Assembly: GCA_037157565.1 (NCBI GenBank)
Contig: JAZHRO010000024.1
Location: 18,110,501-18,174,500, forward strand
Direction of reading: 5' to 3'
DNA length: 64,000 bases
DNA from: Thalassia testudinum
Taxonomy: Eukaryota > Streptophyta > Magnoliopsida > Alismatales > Hydrocharitaceae
The translations under genes and the position numbers were made by a program. Positions within the stretch are counted from its first letter, which is position 1, and each line of letters starts with the position of its first letter. Shown one piece after another: positions 22,601-34,927 of this stretch. Under the pieces are notes generated by a model. That model was not told the DNA's origin, did no database searches, and was given only the letters and a program-made list of their open reading frames with translations.

Positions 22601-24700
22601 AAAACTTTGTTCATTTCAATTCTTTTTTCCCACCATCAGTTATCTCTTAGCATCAGTCACCCCAAAATAATCAGATGGTTCTTGCAAAGGTACAACCAAA
22701 GATTATATAATCCTAATCTTCTTCGACGACATAACAAAAAGGGTAGAGTGAATCTTGTACAGATATTGTAGCACCAAGCAATCATTTTAATGGCAGCGCT
22801 TCAACCATCGCTTTCCAAAGGAGGAGCATTGCCTTTTTCTTTTGCATGACTGCTGCAAATGGAAAGCTACAGCTTGGAGAGGAGTAAATGTGCCAATTAG
22901 GGAAGTTTTGAGGATATAATTGTCTAACAAAATGGTTGCAAGAGCAATAACCTCCTATTGAAGTCACTAGGTCAACTACTTTGTTGTGGGGTGGGCATTC
23001 CTTTGGCCCTTTTGATAATTACTTTGTAGTTACCTAATCACATGAATCTCATTCTTTCTTGAAATGTACTTGTTGCTAGATTAAACTTAGGGAAATAAGA
23101 AACGTATGTTATGATCCTTTATTTCGTGTTCATTTAAAGTTCCTCTGATAATGTGATATCTTGCATGGATGAAATTTAAGATCCTTCCACCTCTCACTAA
23201 GATTACAAAATGGTTGAGTCTAATTTGTTTAGTGGGTTATCCCTTTAAAATAAAGATAATCCAATTTAATTACTATGTTAACCCAACTCGAGTTATAAGA
23301 AGTTAACTCTGGATAACTTATCTTTGATTTGATGCAAGATAAGGTATCCGCAAGTTAATCCTTGGATTGAGAGGGATAAGATATCCTTTGTGGTCCCCCC
23401 TACATGAGGTGATTTGAATGATCATGGTCTTGTCCTGTTGTCCATTTAATTAACATAGCCTTAATATAAGTTATATACATAATTATTTTAAAGAAATAAA
23501 TTTGCTAAAGTTAATAATAAATTACCTATCAAGTAATTCAAAGTTTCATTTCCTGTTACTTAATATTTCGTAAAAGGCAATTTAAGATTAATGATTATTT
23601 CAAATAAATAAATCATATGTTAATAATACTAAATTACCTATCAACTTATGGATAATATATCCTCTAATATGACCTTAATCACACTTAAAATAAAAAATAA
23701 TTTCAATTAAATTATTCACATGTTGTTAATAAAAATTTATCCATCAAATTATACATAATAACAACTCATTTTAATTAATATAACTTTAATTACAATTAAA
23801 ACAGATAACATTTTTACAATAAATAAAGTAATTTTTGTCAATAACAAATTATAATTGTCATGTTGGTGCCAACTACTACTAAAAACTAACAACTTTAAGG
23901 ACAAAAGTTATTTTGCAACTTATCCCATCACCAAATTTCCAAAAAGTAAAGTTTCATGCATAAAATAATCCTTTAAGTTATCACTCTACATCCCAAACTC
24001 CCACAACTTAACCCAGCAAATTAACTCTTCTAATTCTTTTAAAATTTTCTATTTCACAAATTTCCTTCTCCCCTTCCAAACTAGAACTTAGCGTTTAGCT
24101 ATTACTTTGAAGTTCCAACCTACCCTAACAAGAATGTCACTAACCTCAAAGCTTATGCACTCGTACGTTTGATGCAGGATTTTGTAAGGAAGGCAGGGGT
24201 AGGGTTGCATCAACCGAGAGAGCTTTGGTTTGTGGAAGGGTGTATCGAAGACATAAGGTAAATAAGCCTTATTTACACCAGCGTGTTTTAGTAAAATGTT
24301 TGAGATGAATCACAAGGTAAATAAGGTTTACTTCTACCTTTTTATCTTTAAGTTGTGTTTAACAAGAAGATAATGGTTATATCGAGAGAAAGTGATAAAT
24401 TGTAAGATATTTGGTTGTAATATAATTAAAAATAAATAGTGAGATAAAATAATTTATAATATAATGTGATGTTAATGAATGATTTTTTAATATTATAATA
24501 TAAATGTAAGTGGATTGATATGATAGAATAAATATATTTTAATAAATATATTATATTAAAGTTAATATATTTTAATATATATTTATATCAATATGAAGTA
24601 ATAAAATAATTTAACGTTAATGTTAATCAATGAAATGAAATAATTAAATTTATTTTTTTATTTCTAAATTAATTTCCTTAAACTTTATCTGACAATCCTT
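22601..24700. other. AT-rich non-genic DNA
   Basis: I see no credible gene. From 23,440 the sequence becomes very AT-rich (tracts of TAATA/ATTAA to 24,650). Around 23,215-23,390 short TTATCC/GGATAA inverted motifs recall a small inverted-repeat element, but I could not fix its ends. Confidence 0.5.
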
Positions 24701-24739
24701 TGTTGAGAGGATAAATCGAATGGGCATTAGTAAATAGAA

Positions 24740-25380
24740 GTCATATTCTACACCTAAATCCACGCACGTGGACGCACCCCCCGCGCCCCCTCCCCCCTTC
24801 CCCAACCTAAATCCATGCACGTGGATGCCCCTCACCCCTTCCACCCAAACCCACTCACACCCCGCCCATGCATGCACCGGCACTCGTCGCAGCATACATG
24901 CTTGGTATGAGCTGCTTTGGGAGCATCGACTCCAACACCCTACCCATGCATCCACCGCACAGGCAACCTCCTCGGTCGGAGCACCCACCACTGCATCGAG
25001 CAGACAAGGGCACATAGCATCGAGCAGGTGAGGGCACACACCTCTGTCCCCATCCCACTACACATGTGAGTGCAGGCACACATAACCGCACATGTACTTG
25101 CAAGCCCATGTAACCGCACAAGTTTGTGGACTTTTTATCTTGTTCATTGTCAGCCACCCGGAAGTCATAGCCAAATAAACAATTTTATTTGATGTTTTGA
25201 TTTGTTTACGTAGAGGATGTATATTGTTTGAAATTTACGCATACGTCACCGTACATGTAACCACAGAAGTAGGACCAACACACACAGGATGTCATCACAG
25301 CATTTGTCACAGCACATGAAGCGCACCGCCAACCACAGCATGTCGACATAGAAGCATCAGTGCGGACACACCAAGGCAAT
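24740..25380. repeat. Degenerate CACATG/ACCGCAC-rich repeat
   Basis: Diverged copies of phrases such as ATCCACGCACGTGGA and TAACCGCACATG recur. Similar phrases return at 27,040-27,420. The sequence is C-rich on the plus strand at 24,770-24,850. Open frames here follow the base bias. Confidence 0.5.
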
Positions 25381-26397
25381 CCGGATGGTGAGATCGATGA
25401 TCGGATGATTGAGATCGCCTCATATATCTCTGTAGATCAATGAGAATACTCTCTAGATCTTACAGTCTTCCAAAATTTTTTTTGAAGTGCTTGAGCAGGT
25501 ATTGTTTGTAGTGAAGCTCTTTATGTGCTTCAGATACATATATTGTAATCAACTATGTAAATATGATATGATGAAACTATGGTTCATGTAAGTTGTGGTT
25601 GACAACACAACAGGAGCAAGATTGCTTCCAACATCAAGAGAGCACATACAAAGGAATATGCATGATGTTTTAATTTGGATGGGTTGTAGAGGAAATAATT
25701 GGATAGACGAAGAAAATAATCAGAAGCTGATGTTGGATTTAATCCAATGTATGGACTTATATATGCGTTAGGTAATCATATAATCAATCAGCGTATTAAA
25801 GACTGTCATATAATGCCCACCACTAAAGTAATCAAATCAGATTTTATTGAGGGTATGGGCATAAAATGCAAGGAGATGGTGTAGTTATATTTTATATGTG
25901 TAGAGATCGATTTTGCAATTACAACTCTATGGGTGGATTTATAATTTTCTATTAGTAATTAGTTTTGACAAATTACTAAAATAGAGAGGTCATGTCCCCA
26001 AGGGTTTCCACCTTCATTCTCTACACCTCCCCATCGTGTGTTGAAGAGAAAGGGAGAGACAAGTTGTAGCTGGGTTAGCTACTGTCATAGGAAAAGGTTA
26101 TCTCCTGTTTACTCTCGATTCATAGCAAGGTGAGAACACTCTTGGAAGATCCTGACACGCAGCCTCATTCTGTGTTAGGCACTATGAACCTTGGTATGTT
26201 ATCTGTTCTCTACATGTACACATAGACTCTGAATAGATTAGAGATGTACTTTTATATTTCGTTCATATATGAATCATACATGTGCATGTATGTACCATTT
26301 CGTCAGTCTTTTATTCTCGCAATCATCAGATTATATACATGTTTAGATTTCATCTTTTCGTATTCCCAGAAAACTCATAAACATTTCTGTAACTATT
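25381..26397. other. Unassigned non-coding stretch
   Basis: AT-rich DNA with no recognisable gene or element ends. It lies between the two CACATG-type repeats and may be part of the same unit as the palindrome array to its right. Confidence 0.4.
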
Positions 26398-26960
26398 AAC
26401 AAGTACCGGTACTAAACATGAGTACCGATACTGTCGCTATACTATTCACAAACACTAAAGTAAACTGTAACTAGCTTGTACCGATACTCTTCATGAGTAG
26501 CGATAATGCTAGCTCCAGATCGATTCCAGGACATCTTAAGTCCAATACTGGTACTTACATGTACCGGTACTCATGATGAGTACCGATACAAGTGAGTCCC
26601 AGATCAGGTTCTGGACTTGAACTTACCAGGATCTATAGTTTACAAGTACCGGTACTCATCACGAGTACCGATACTGGTAGGCTTCAAGTGGTATTACCAG
26701 TATTCAACATGTACCGATACTCCTCATGAGTACCGTTGAGATCAGTTGGCTCCTGGAGGGATACCTGTACTCACTGAGTACCGATACTCATGATGAGTAT
26801 CGGCATATGGTGAGTACTAGACGAGTACTCATTTGGACTTGAGCTCCAAATAGTAGCTCATAGGTACCAGTACTTGGCATTAGTACCGGTACCCATTATA
26901 TATGAAACCCATGATAGTAAGTCATGGGTTCCGGTAGTGGTCTACCAGCATCAGTACCCA
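26398..26960. repeat. GTACCGGTAC palindrome array
   Basis: About 14 copies of GTACCGGTAC, GTACCGATAC or close variants, often paired head to head around ACTCATGATGAGT, within 560 bp. Spacers are unrelated unique sequence of 10-60 bp. No coding potential. It resembles, in style but not sequence, the GACGTC clusters in the LTRs of A and B. Confidence 0.8.
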
Positions 26961-27039
26961 GTCAGTATGAAGTCTAATTGAGACATATTGTTGTAATAGT
27001 TCATCCTAAGTCAGAGGTGGGTTAATTTCAGTTAAACTC

Positions 27040-27420
27040 CTAAAGGTTTAAGGAATTAATGCCAACAATTGATGCTAGGTGTACAGTAACATTGGTTAGG
27101 AAGTAGCTGAAGGCGAAACGAGTAAACACACATGGGATTATCAGGGGGGTTGAAGGTGGCACAAGTTATCGAACATGTGATTGAAGGCGAATGAACGGCT
27201 GGATGCCAAGTAGCCAAAGGCACACATAGCCACACACACCATGCTGGGAGGGAGGGATGGTTGGATGGCAATTGTAGCTGAAGGTGGCAGAAATGACCAC
27301 ACATGTGATCCAAGGCAAAAAGATGTTAAGGAGTCGATGGTGGCATAAGTAACCGCACATGGAACATGTAGGTCACGTCATTGCACAAGGGTGTAAACTA
27401 ATTTATCAAGTTAGGGGGAG
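27040..27420. repeat. Degenerate tandem repeat with CACATG
   Basis: Three to four diverged copies of a unit of roughly 80 bp with the shared phrases GAAGGTGGCA and CACATGTGATC. It ends in TTAGGGGGAGGATCG, which resembles a polypurine tract before an LTR, so it could be the edge of an old element. Confidence 0.45.
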
Positions 27421-30400
27421 GATCGTAATTAAGATTTGATAAGCAAATGTTAGTGCGGTAAAATGCATAGGACAATTTTATGTATTAACGAGTGCATAAG
27501 CACAGGAAGGCATAAGACGATTTAATCCATGAAGGAGCACATGTTGGTTTTTCCCGTATATTGAATATGTTAAGTTGTATGAATGTTTACTTTATGGTGT
27601 GCGACAGCAGCCTACCATGTTACCATGCATGCAAAAGTTAGAATTGGTGTGTCCATGTGTGTGCTCATTATCAACTAATCAAAGAGATGCTCGTAAGAGT
27701 GCTCTCTAAATTTTATGTAACAGCTAATTAGCTCTCTAAAAAGATTGCACAATGTTTCATAGCTATGTTTGCTTACTTGGGAAGCACATTTCAACCTGCT
27801 CATTTAATAAAGCTAGCACAATGTTATCAACGGATTTTGATATATAATATTTCCTTTATAGATCACTCATCACGTTATATGCAATAAATTGGCTACCTAA
27901 AGATAAACACATGAGAAGTAATATTCAGAATCAAATAAATAATTACATCGGATATAATGTTGTGATGTCAACGTTGAGCACACAAACTAATGAAAATAAT
28001 AATGATATTAAATCTAAATATATAGTCCATTTTCGTGGCAACTTCTATTCATCCCACATTTATAAAGTGTGGTTGTCATTAATTGTAATATAAGATAATA
28101 TTGAAATGTTCTTCGAATTAACATTATAGTATGCAATTGTATCTCATTGTACTTAGAGATGTAATAAGATTTGAAGCTGCAAATTAAGTAGTAGTTTGAA
28201 AGAAAACACTATTAATTCTCTCCTTAATTGAAACCAATCTTACACACTAGAGGTGCTAGCATAGCTCACATTAACGCACACATTGATATCACCAAGTAGT
28301 TAACAAAAGTTGTTTGTATCACAGATCTAACAAAAGTAGCTAAGAAGAGTTACCAAAAGGGATACATGATTGATATCCAATGCACACAACAAAAAGAAGC
28401 TCATGCCACGAAACAAAAAGCCAAGTTTAGATTTAACCCATAAAACTTGCTGGGACCACGTTCCTTGCCCATATGCTAATCTTAAAATCACAACCCTTTG
28501 TACATTAATTTATCCATTTATAATGAAGTTTGCAACATATGACTTGCATGCTAATCGAGACGGCAGTATAATGATGATAAATAATAACACACGCATAGGA
28601 GGATTAGGATTAGAGAAACAATGACTATCATTCATCGTAATATAGACTTTCACCAAAAAAAAATTAAAGGACAAAATATGAATGAAATAATAGTAAGTGT
28701 CACAAGTGAAGCTTAGAGAACACCGAAAAAATAGCAAACAACAACACCAACAGCATCACACCCTAAAGGATCATGATCAAAAAATGAAATACTACCATAC
28801 ATTGTACTCCAGAGTTCAAAAAGATTAATTACATAGCTTGTTTAGTTCAATGTGACCACAAATTCCAAAACGCAGGATAATTTCCTACATGTATATGTTA
28901 AAATAGGTTTTTGAACTCCAAAAAATAAAAAGTGCCCACAAATGCAAGAAATCTCCAGTAAGTTCTTCCTAGTTAGATCTTGTCTGCATTGGCAAATCTA
29001 CTAGACACAATGTTTGTAAGATAACATGTAGCCTACAGTTGTTACGTGCAGCTCTTTGTTGTGATGGGCTATCATGGATGTAACTTTGGCTGAAGTGTGT
29101 TGTAGCATGGGCTGTCGTTGATGAAATTCAACAAGGTTTACCTCGATCCGATGTGTTACAAGATGCGGAATGCTACAATGTGTATTTCATAATGAGTAAA
29201 TCAAAATAACCATGAAACAAGCCACATAATAACACTGAGCTCCCCATGAAACAACTAGCCACAAATTCATTAGATTTCTTCTTACAAAAGAAATAGTAAC
29301 ATTTATACAGTAGGAACCTTTCCCCAACACAAAATGCATACTGACTAAACATTATGGACTATATTTTACCGAAATGCTGTGTAGGATAAATTTGGGATGT
29401 TATCCTACGCCACTGCAACACATTGACAACACATCAACAGCATAGATCCTCGTTGAATAACCTTCTCCACCACAACACCATATATAGCACAACAAACCGT
29501 TACCAACATCCACCACAGTAAGTACAGACCACCATCACCTTGACCTCGTAGTCGACACAACCATCTTCACCATCACAATCCACGACACTGACCAAATAAT
29601 AGTTCCACACCTCCAGCACACACACTTGTTTCGCAAACTTATTCTAACAAAAGAGTAGTTGTCGAGGATAAGGTTGTTACACAATGACCTCACTTTAACT
29701 TAGTTCGTTCGTCTATATGTGTATGGGAAGCATGGACCAATATCAGCACCTTCTAACTCCATTGCACACCACCATCACGATCCATAGCTATCTTCTTGTA
29801 CATACCACCAAACCACCCACCATATAACCCACATGATTATCCAATGGTCCATCTTGTAGATACCGATAAAAAGACAGCTTTAAAGCATCATTCACCATGA
29901 ACAAATCAAGAACATTTGACAAAAATTGAAATAATAAATAGACAAATGTGACAGCACAATACATAGTACACAAAATAGAAATAAATGGAAAAAAAAAATA
30001 GGTGTGGTAGCAAAGCATACAACCGTGTGTGCTATGACGACTGATGTGCAACCCGTTGAGGGGTGTCCTAGCAGAGCTACCCATTTGGGTATGTGTTACG
30101 TGTGCTGTGTGGAGGCGAGAATGTATAACAGAAATGAGCGGTAGGTGTTGCGGTGTACTGTGAGGAGGGGATTGAAAAAGCCCCTCAACCATGTAGTGTG
30201 CGTCGGAGTGTGTTGTGACGATGATGAATGCGGTGATGTGTGCGGTGACCTGTGCATTGGATGACCGTCAGCGATAAGAGACTGCGGGAGATGGGAGGGG
30301 GAACGGTGGATAAAAGGTGAATTTTTTTTAATGAATGGTAAGTGCGTGGATTTGTCAGTGAAGAGGTGCGTCCATTTTCCATTAGAGGCCAAGTCGGATT

Positions 30401-32640
30401 GGGTCCTGCAGTGTCCGTCTGTCACGTTCTGACATATGAACGCTGGCAACGTAAAGTTCGACTTTTCTCGTCGATTAATACGTCTGGACGTGATAATTAA
30501 ATTAATATATTGTTATTAATTTTTATTTTTATTTTTATTTGAGGTAGATAGTACGATAGATTTGATAAGTGAAAATGCATTCGTGGAGGTAAATATTTTG
30601 GATAAAAATGAATTAATAAGGTAGATATGATAAACGAGAGATGGATACGATAGACGATATATGATAGATATAATAGATAGAGAATAAAAATTTTATACCG
30701 TTTATATCCTGTAACGCTTATAACTAACATGTGTTATAAATCCACCTCTAAAATTCACATCAGAAGGCACCTCGGCATCCAGACCACAATGGAAAGGAAA
30801 TAGTGACACCTCCTGAATTGCATCAATCTCCAATTTAATCGAATCATGTAATTTTGGACGAAAGTATCAGAATTTCGATAATTCATTGTAAGTGCATAAT
30901 AGTCGTTGTGGTTTTGAGTTAGAAATTGGGAATTGGAATTATTCCATAATTTTATTTTGAATTAAAAATTGCAAACTCGAATCATCCCATAAGGCGAGCA
31001 GCCTTCAATTTGAAGAGGGTCGACTTCGAAATTTTTTTACGAAAGGAGATAACGTCTATTCTTAAGGATTATTCTGTATTTATGGTGAGAATAATCTAAT
31101 CACTACTTATCTTATTACTTTATGTTATCATATTCTATGTTGGGATGAATTGAGATAATTTATAAGTTAACTCTCAATTTATCTCTTCTTTCTTACATGT
31201 AATTTTTCTTAACGTATCCATTTATTCTAACGTTAAACAAAATACATCAAATAACTTATCTAACATTTTAAGGATAAAAATATATTTTATAATTTTATCA
31301 TTCATTCTAACTCTCATATCTAAATAAATATCTTCCTTTTATATCACAAGTTAACATTTATTTTCAACATCAAATCAATAAATATAAATAAAAATTAATC
31401 ATCATTTTTAAGTAAATACAAATAAGAATTATCCCATTAATTCAGTAAACTATCTATCGTGACCTCATTTTTTTTTTTTTTTAAATTCACTCTTTCCACG
31501 GTCAGGATTCACAGGTTACACGTGTCCTACCGAACATGAACTTTCAAGTATTTACGGGTCGAAGAAATGGTGAAAATTTTACAAATAAGTTTAAAGTTAG
31601 ATAAAATTTAGCACTCCAGTATATGGAATTCGCGCAAAAGCTAAACATGGCTGTAAATTATTTTAAAAAATAAGCTAATTGCACCACTATTCTCGTAGGA
31701 AGGTGAAGTTAAAACATCATACCAAATTAACACGTAAATGTAGGGCCAAATTAGTGGTCCTAGATAGATAATAGAGCTAAATATATATAAAGAGACAAAT
31801 TGTAGCTAAGAGAAAAACAAGAACAAATTCTATCAGGGGTTGACGATTGATCAATGGGAATGGCTGATTTATGAGAGAGGTACCTCTAATGAATATTTTA
31901 TCAAGGTCAATAACCTGCGGATTGGCCATGCACTATATATGGTTCCAATTTGTCTTTGTACGAGCCCCTTTACCATATGTAACCATCAAATTTTAGGTAT
32001 CCAAAGTTTGTCCACGAGGAAAGTGAGAAGAGTGCAACTAGGATTTAAGCATAAGGTGAGACATATGGTAGTCAGTTTAGGTGAGAACACAACTATCATT
32101 AAGTAACTAGTGTGGTTAATGACATCATTAATTCAAGTAGTGTGTTAATCATTTAATCAAAGACAGGATACTCAACATTCTCAATTTTTATGTCAACTTG
32201 ATTAATTAATATATTTCATATTTTGAAAGTTACCTATTGCGTGCTTGGAGACCCAAGTCAAATTGTCCTTTCATTTGTCTTATACAATGCACTCCATTGA
32301 AAAGACATTTTGTTGGATGTTGAAAAATGATAAAAAATATTGTCAAACTTAAAATTTCATAAAAGGATATGATTACCTGAGTATGGAAGGAATAGACCGG
32401 TGGATTCGACTTTGCTCAATCTGTTTATATTCTGGTAGATCTGAATAAGTTTAACTTGTCAAAAGAATTGATTTGATTAAAAGTTACAGAGGTGGTAGAA
32501 AACATTTACGATGTCTACGATAGCAGTAACAATGATATTATCAATATCATTAATGATCTGATGACAGATATGACTTGACAACGGATGTGTCAGAGAATCT
32601 AAAAAGATCGTTGAAAAAGATGTTACTTCGCTAAGATACT
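27421..32640. other. Non-genic AT-rich DNA
   Basis: No open frame longer than about 130 codons, and none has protein-like composition or known motifs. Simple low-complexity runs occur (29,990, 30,510-30,540, 31,470). I see no RNA gene. Confidence 0.5.
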
Positions 32641-32960
32641 TCCTATATTATAAATAATGAAGGAGGGCCCTCGAGGTCTTTGATGAGGCAATCCAAGAAA
32701 GAGATTATATTACCACTATTTACTAGTGAATATTCGGGAGTATTATCATCCTTCCAAGTGTGCATCCATTGTAATGAAATTAGATCACCAATCTCCTTAT
32801 TTTCCTTGTGATTACTTGCTTGTGATCTATTGAGTTGGATCCTTCGATTACTTAGGAACTCCGATCACCCTGTATATTTTCATTTTTTGTGACTACATTA
32901 TATTTTCTACATCAACAAATTCTTTAATAACCTCCCAAGACTAATCAAATGTCAACATTC
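32641..32960 (+). mobile_element. Tat-like LTR fragment L3 (very decayed)
   Basis: It has the same order of landmarks as L1 and L2: TATAAATA at 32,649-32,656, AAGGAGGGCCC, TGTAATGAAATTAGATCACCAA, and the end phrase ACAAATTCTTTAATAACCTCCCAAGACT (compare L1 near 22,560). Divergence is high. Confidence 0.5.
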
Positions 32961-34883
32961 AAATTAGTTAAGATGGTTGAGGTGGTTCGATCACCATACC
33001 ATCTTACACTCATCACACACTGTAAGAAGCATAAATTGATGAGCTAAGACCGTAAGGAATATTGACTCAATCAAGGAGCTACATATATATATCACCATAG
33101 TAGGATTGGATGTGCATCTAGCAATGCAATTATGCACAGCAAAGTATACCCGTAGTCCAACCAAAAAAACACTTTCGGGGACATCGTAAGAAGAAAAATG
33201 ATTCTAAGATCACATAACCAACCAAGCAAACCCCCTTATTGAAATGAAATCGGGTTATGCATGACCGTTATAATGATCTCATCTTGGCATGGGTTTAACC
33301 GTAAAAGAATTCCCTATCGATTTTTAAAGATAATAGTTAGATGTCGTTTGGTAAGAGAAATAAATTTATGGAATAAGTAGAATAATAGAAAAAGAGTGAA
33401 ATAAATAAGTTAACTCGCTTAAATATTTTGGTAAGTTAAAGTTATTTTACAAAGATAGTGAAATAATTTTATCCTGTGTTAAATACATATTAAGAATAAA
33501 GATGGGTCACGTGACACTATCACGTGACAGGCAGTAGGGGACCCATAAGGTCAGTAGTTTGGTGATCTAAGGGATAAAGTTGAGTTATTTACTTAATTGT
33601 TAAGTTTATTATTTTTAACATTTTGGTTCAGTGAATATGTTTAGGATTTATTTAGTGATAATATTTTTTGTTTTCAAATGATGGGATATATTCTCTTTAT
33701 ATAAAGATAATCTTCCACTGTATTTCTCTTTGAGTCATATTAAAATTTCCTATTCTAAGAAATTCCACTCCCTCTCTCTTCTTACACCAAGGGAGCTTCT
33801 ACGCTCCTCCTTACACGATTCTCAACAGTACACTTGACACAAATAAAAGACGAATTAAATGCTTAACTTAATGCAAACTCATTTAATCCGCCAACGAAAC
33901 ATCCCCTAAGATACTCGATGACTTCACTTCCATGGAAAACCATCTAAACCAACCCCCCCACCCCCCAAGGATGTTGGGTTGGTTTAACTCACAAGGGAGT
34001 GTTTCTTTCGAAAGTGTTGTTACCAAGCGTATACCAACAAACCCTTGAACAATAGAGGCTCCCCACTTTGGCAGGATAGATGCAGATTCAAATTTTCATC
34101 CCCCACATTATACGGAAGATTGACATGAAGAGGGTGATCAAAAATAAAGAGTATATGTTAACAACCTCTCATTTCTAATTAATATCCAAGATGGTGGAAT
34201 TTCTTGTGAGATGGGTGTCACGTTACATGCAACAATTAACCAACCACCGTCCTCTATGTAAGATCTCTACTCTCGTCTGACAAAGGGGGAAGGTGGGGGC
34301 GGTTCCCATGACCAAGAGCTCCCGTGTGTGCGTGTGGGACACTGCGAGTGCAGTGCTGATGTTGTGCCTCCCTTTTTTTGTGCTGAAGTAGTACTGAACG
34401 CCGCGTTTTCCTCCTTTATCTCCTCTGGAAAGGCGAAACCGCGTGGAACCTCGTTCCAGCCATATATATCCACAAGCCATCGCGGAAACAAAAAGTGATT
34501 GAAACGTATACTTTTAACACATTTTATAATAAATAATAATAATAATATAAGTGAGAGAATGTGATTTTAAATGATGTATTTTAATTTTTTTTATAAATAA
34601 AAATTATTTTTTATAGATAAAAAGTTACTTTTTAAATTATAAATTATTTTTGTATAAATGTATTCTTCATTTTTAATCGATATAAGATAAAATAAATCGA
34701 TATATTTTTATTTTTAATCGATGTATATTTATTTTTAATTAATTAAAAATTATTTTTAATTAATATATTTTGATAATTTTAATTTTTAATTAATTTTTTA
34801 AGTTTTTAATCTATTAATTTTATTTTTCAATGGACTAATTTTTTAAATCAAAGTATAAGTGAGACGTGCAATTCCGCACCTGA

Positions 34884-34927
<44 letters not shown>

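Noticed and set aside
26398..26960. CRISPR-like array
   Set aside because: Repeats are short palindromes with irregular spacing in plant nuclear DNA; no cas genes and no regular repeat-spacer pattern.
33341..33910. Inverted-repeat transposon with GATGTCGTTTGGT-like ends
   Set aside because: The two ends match in only about nine of fifteen bases and no target duplication is visible.
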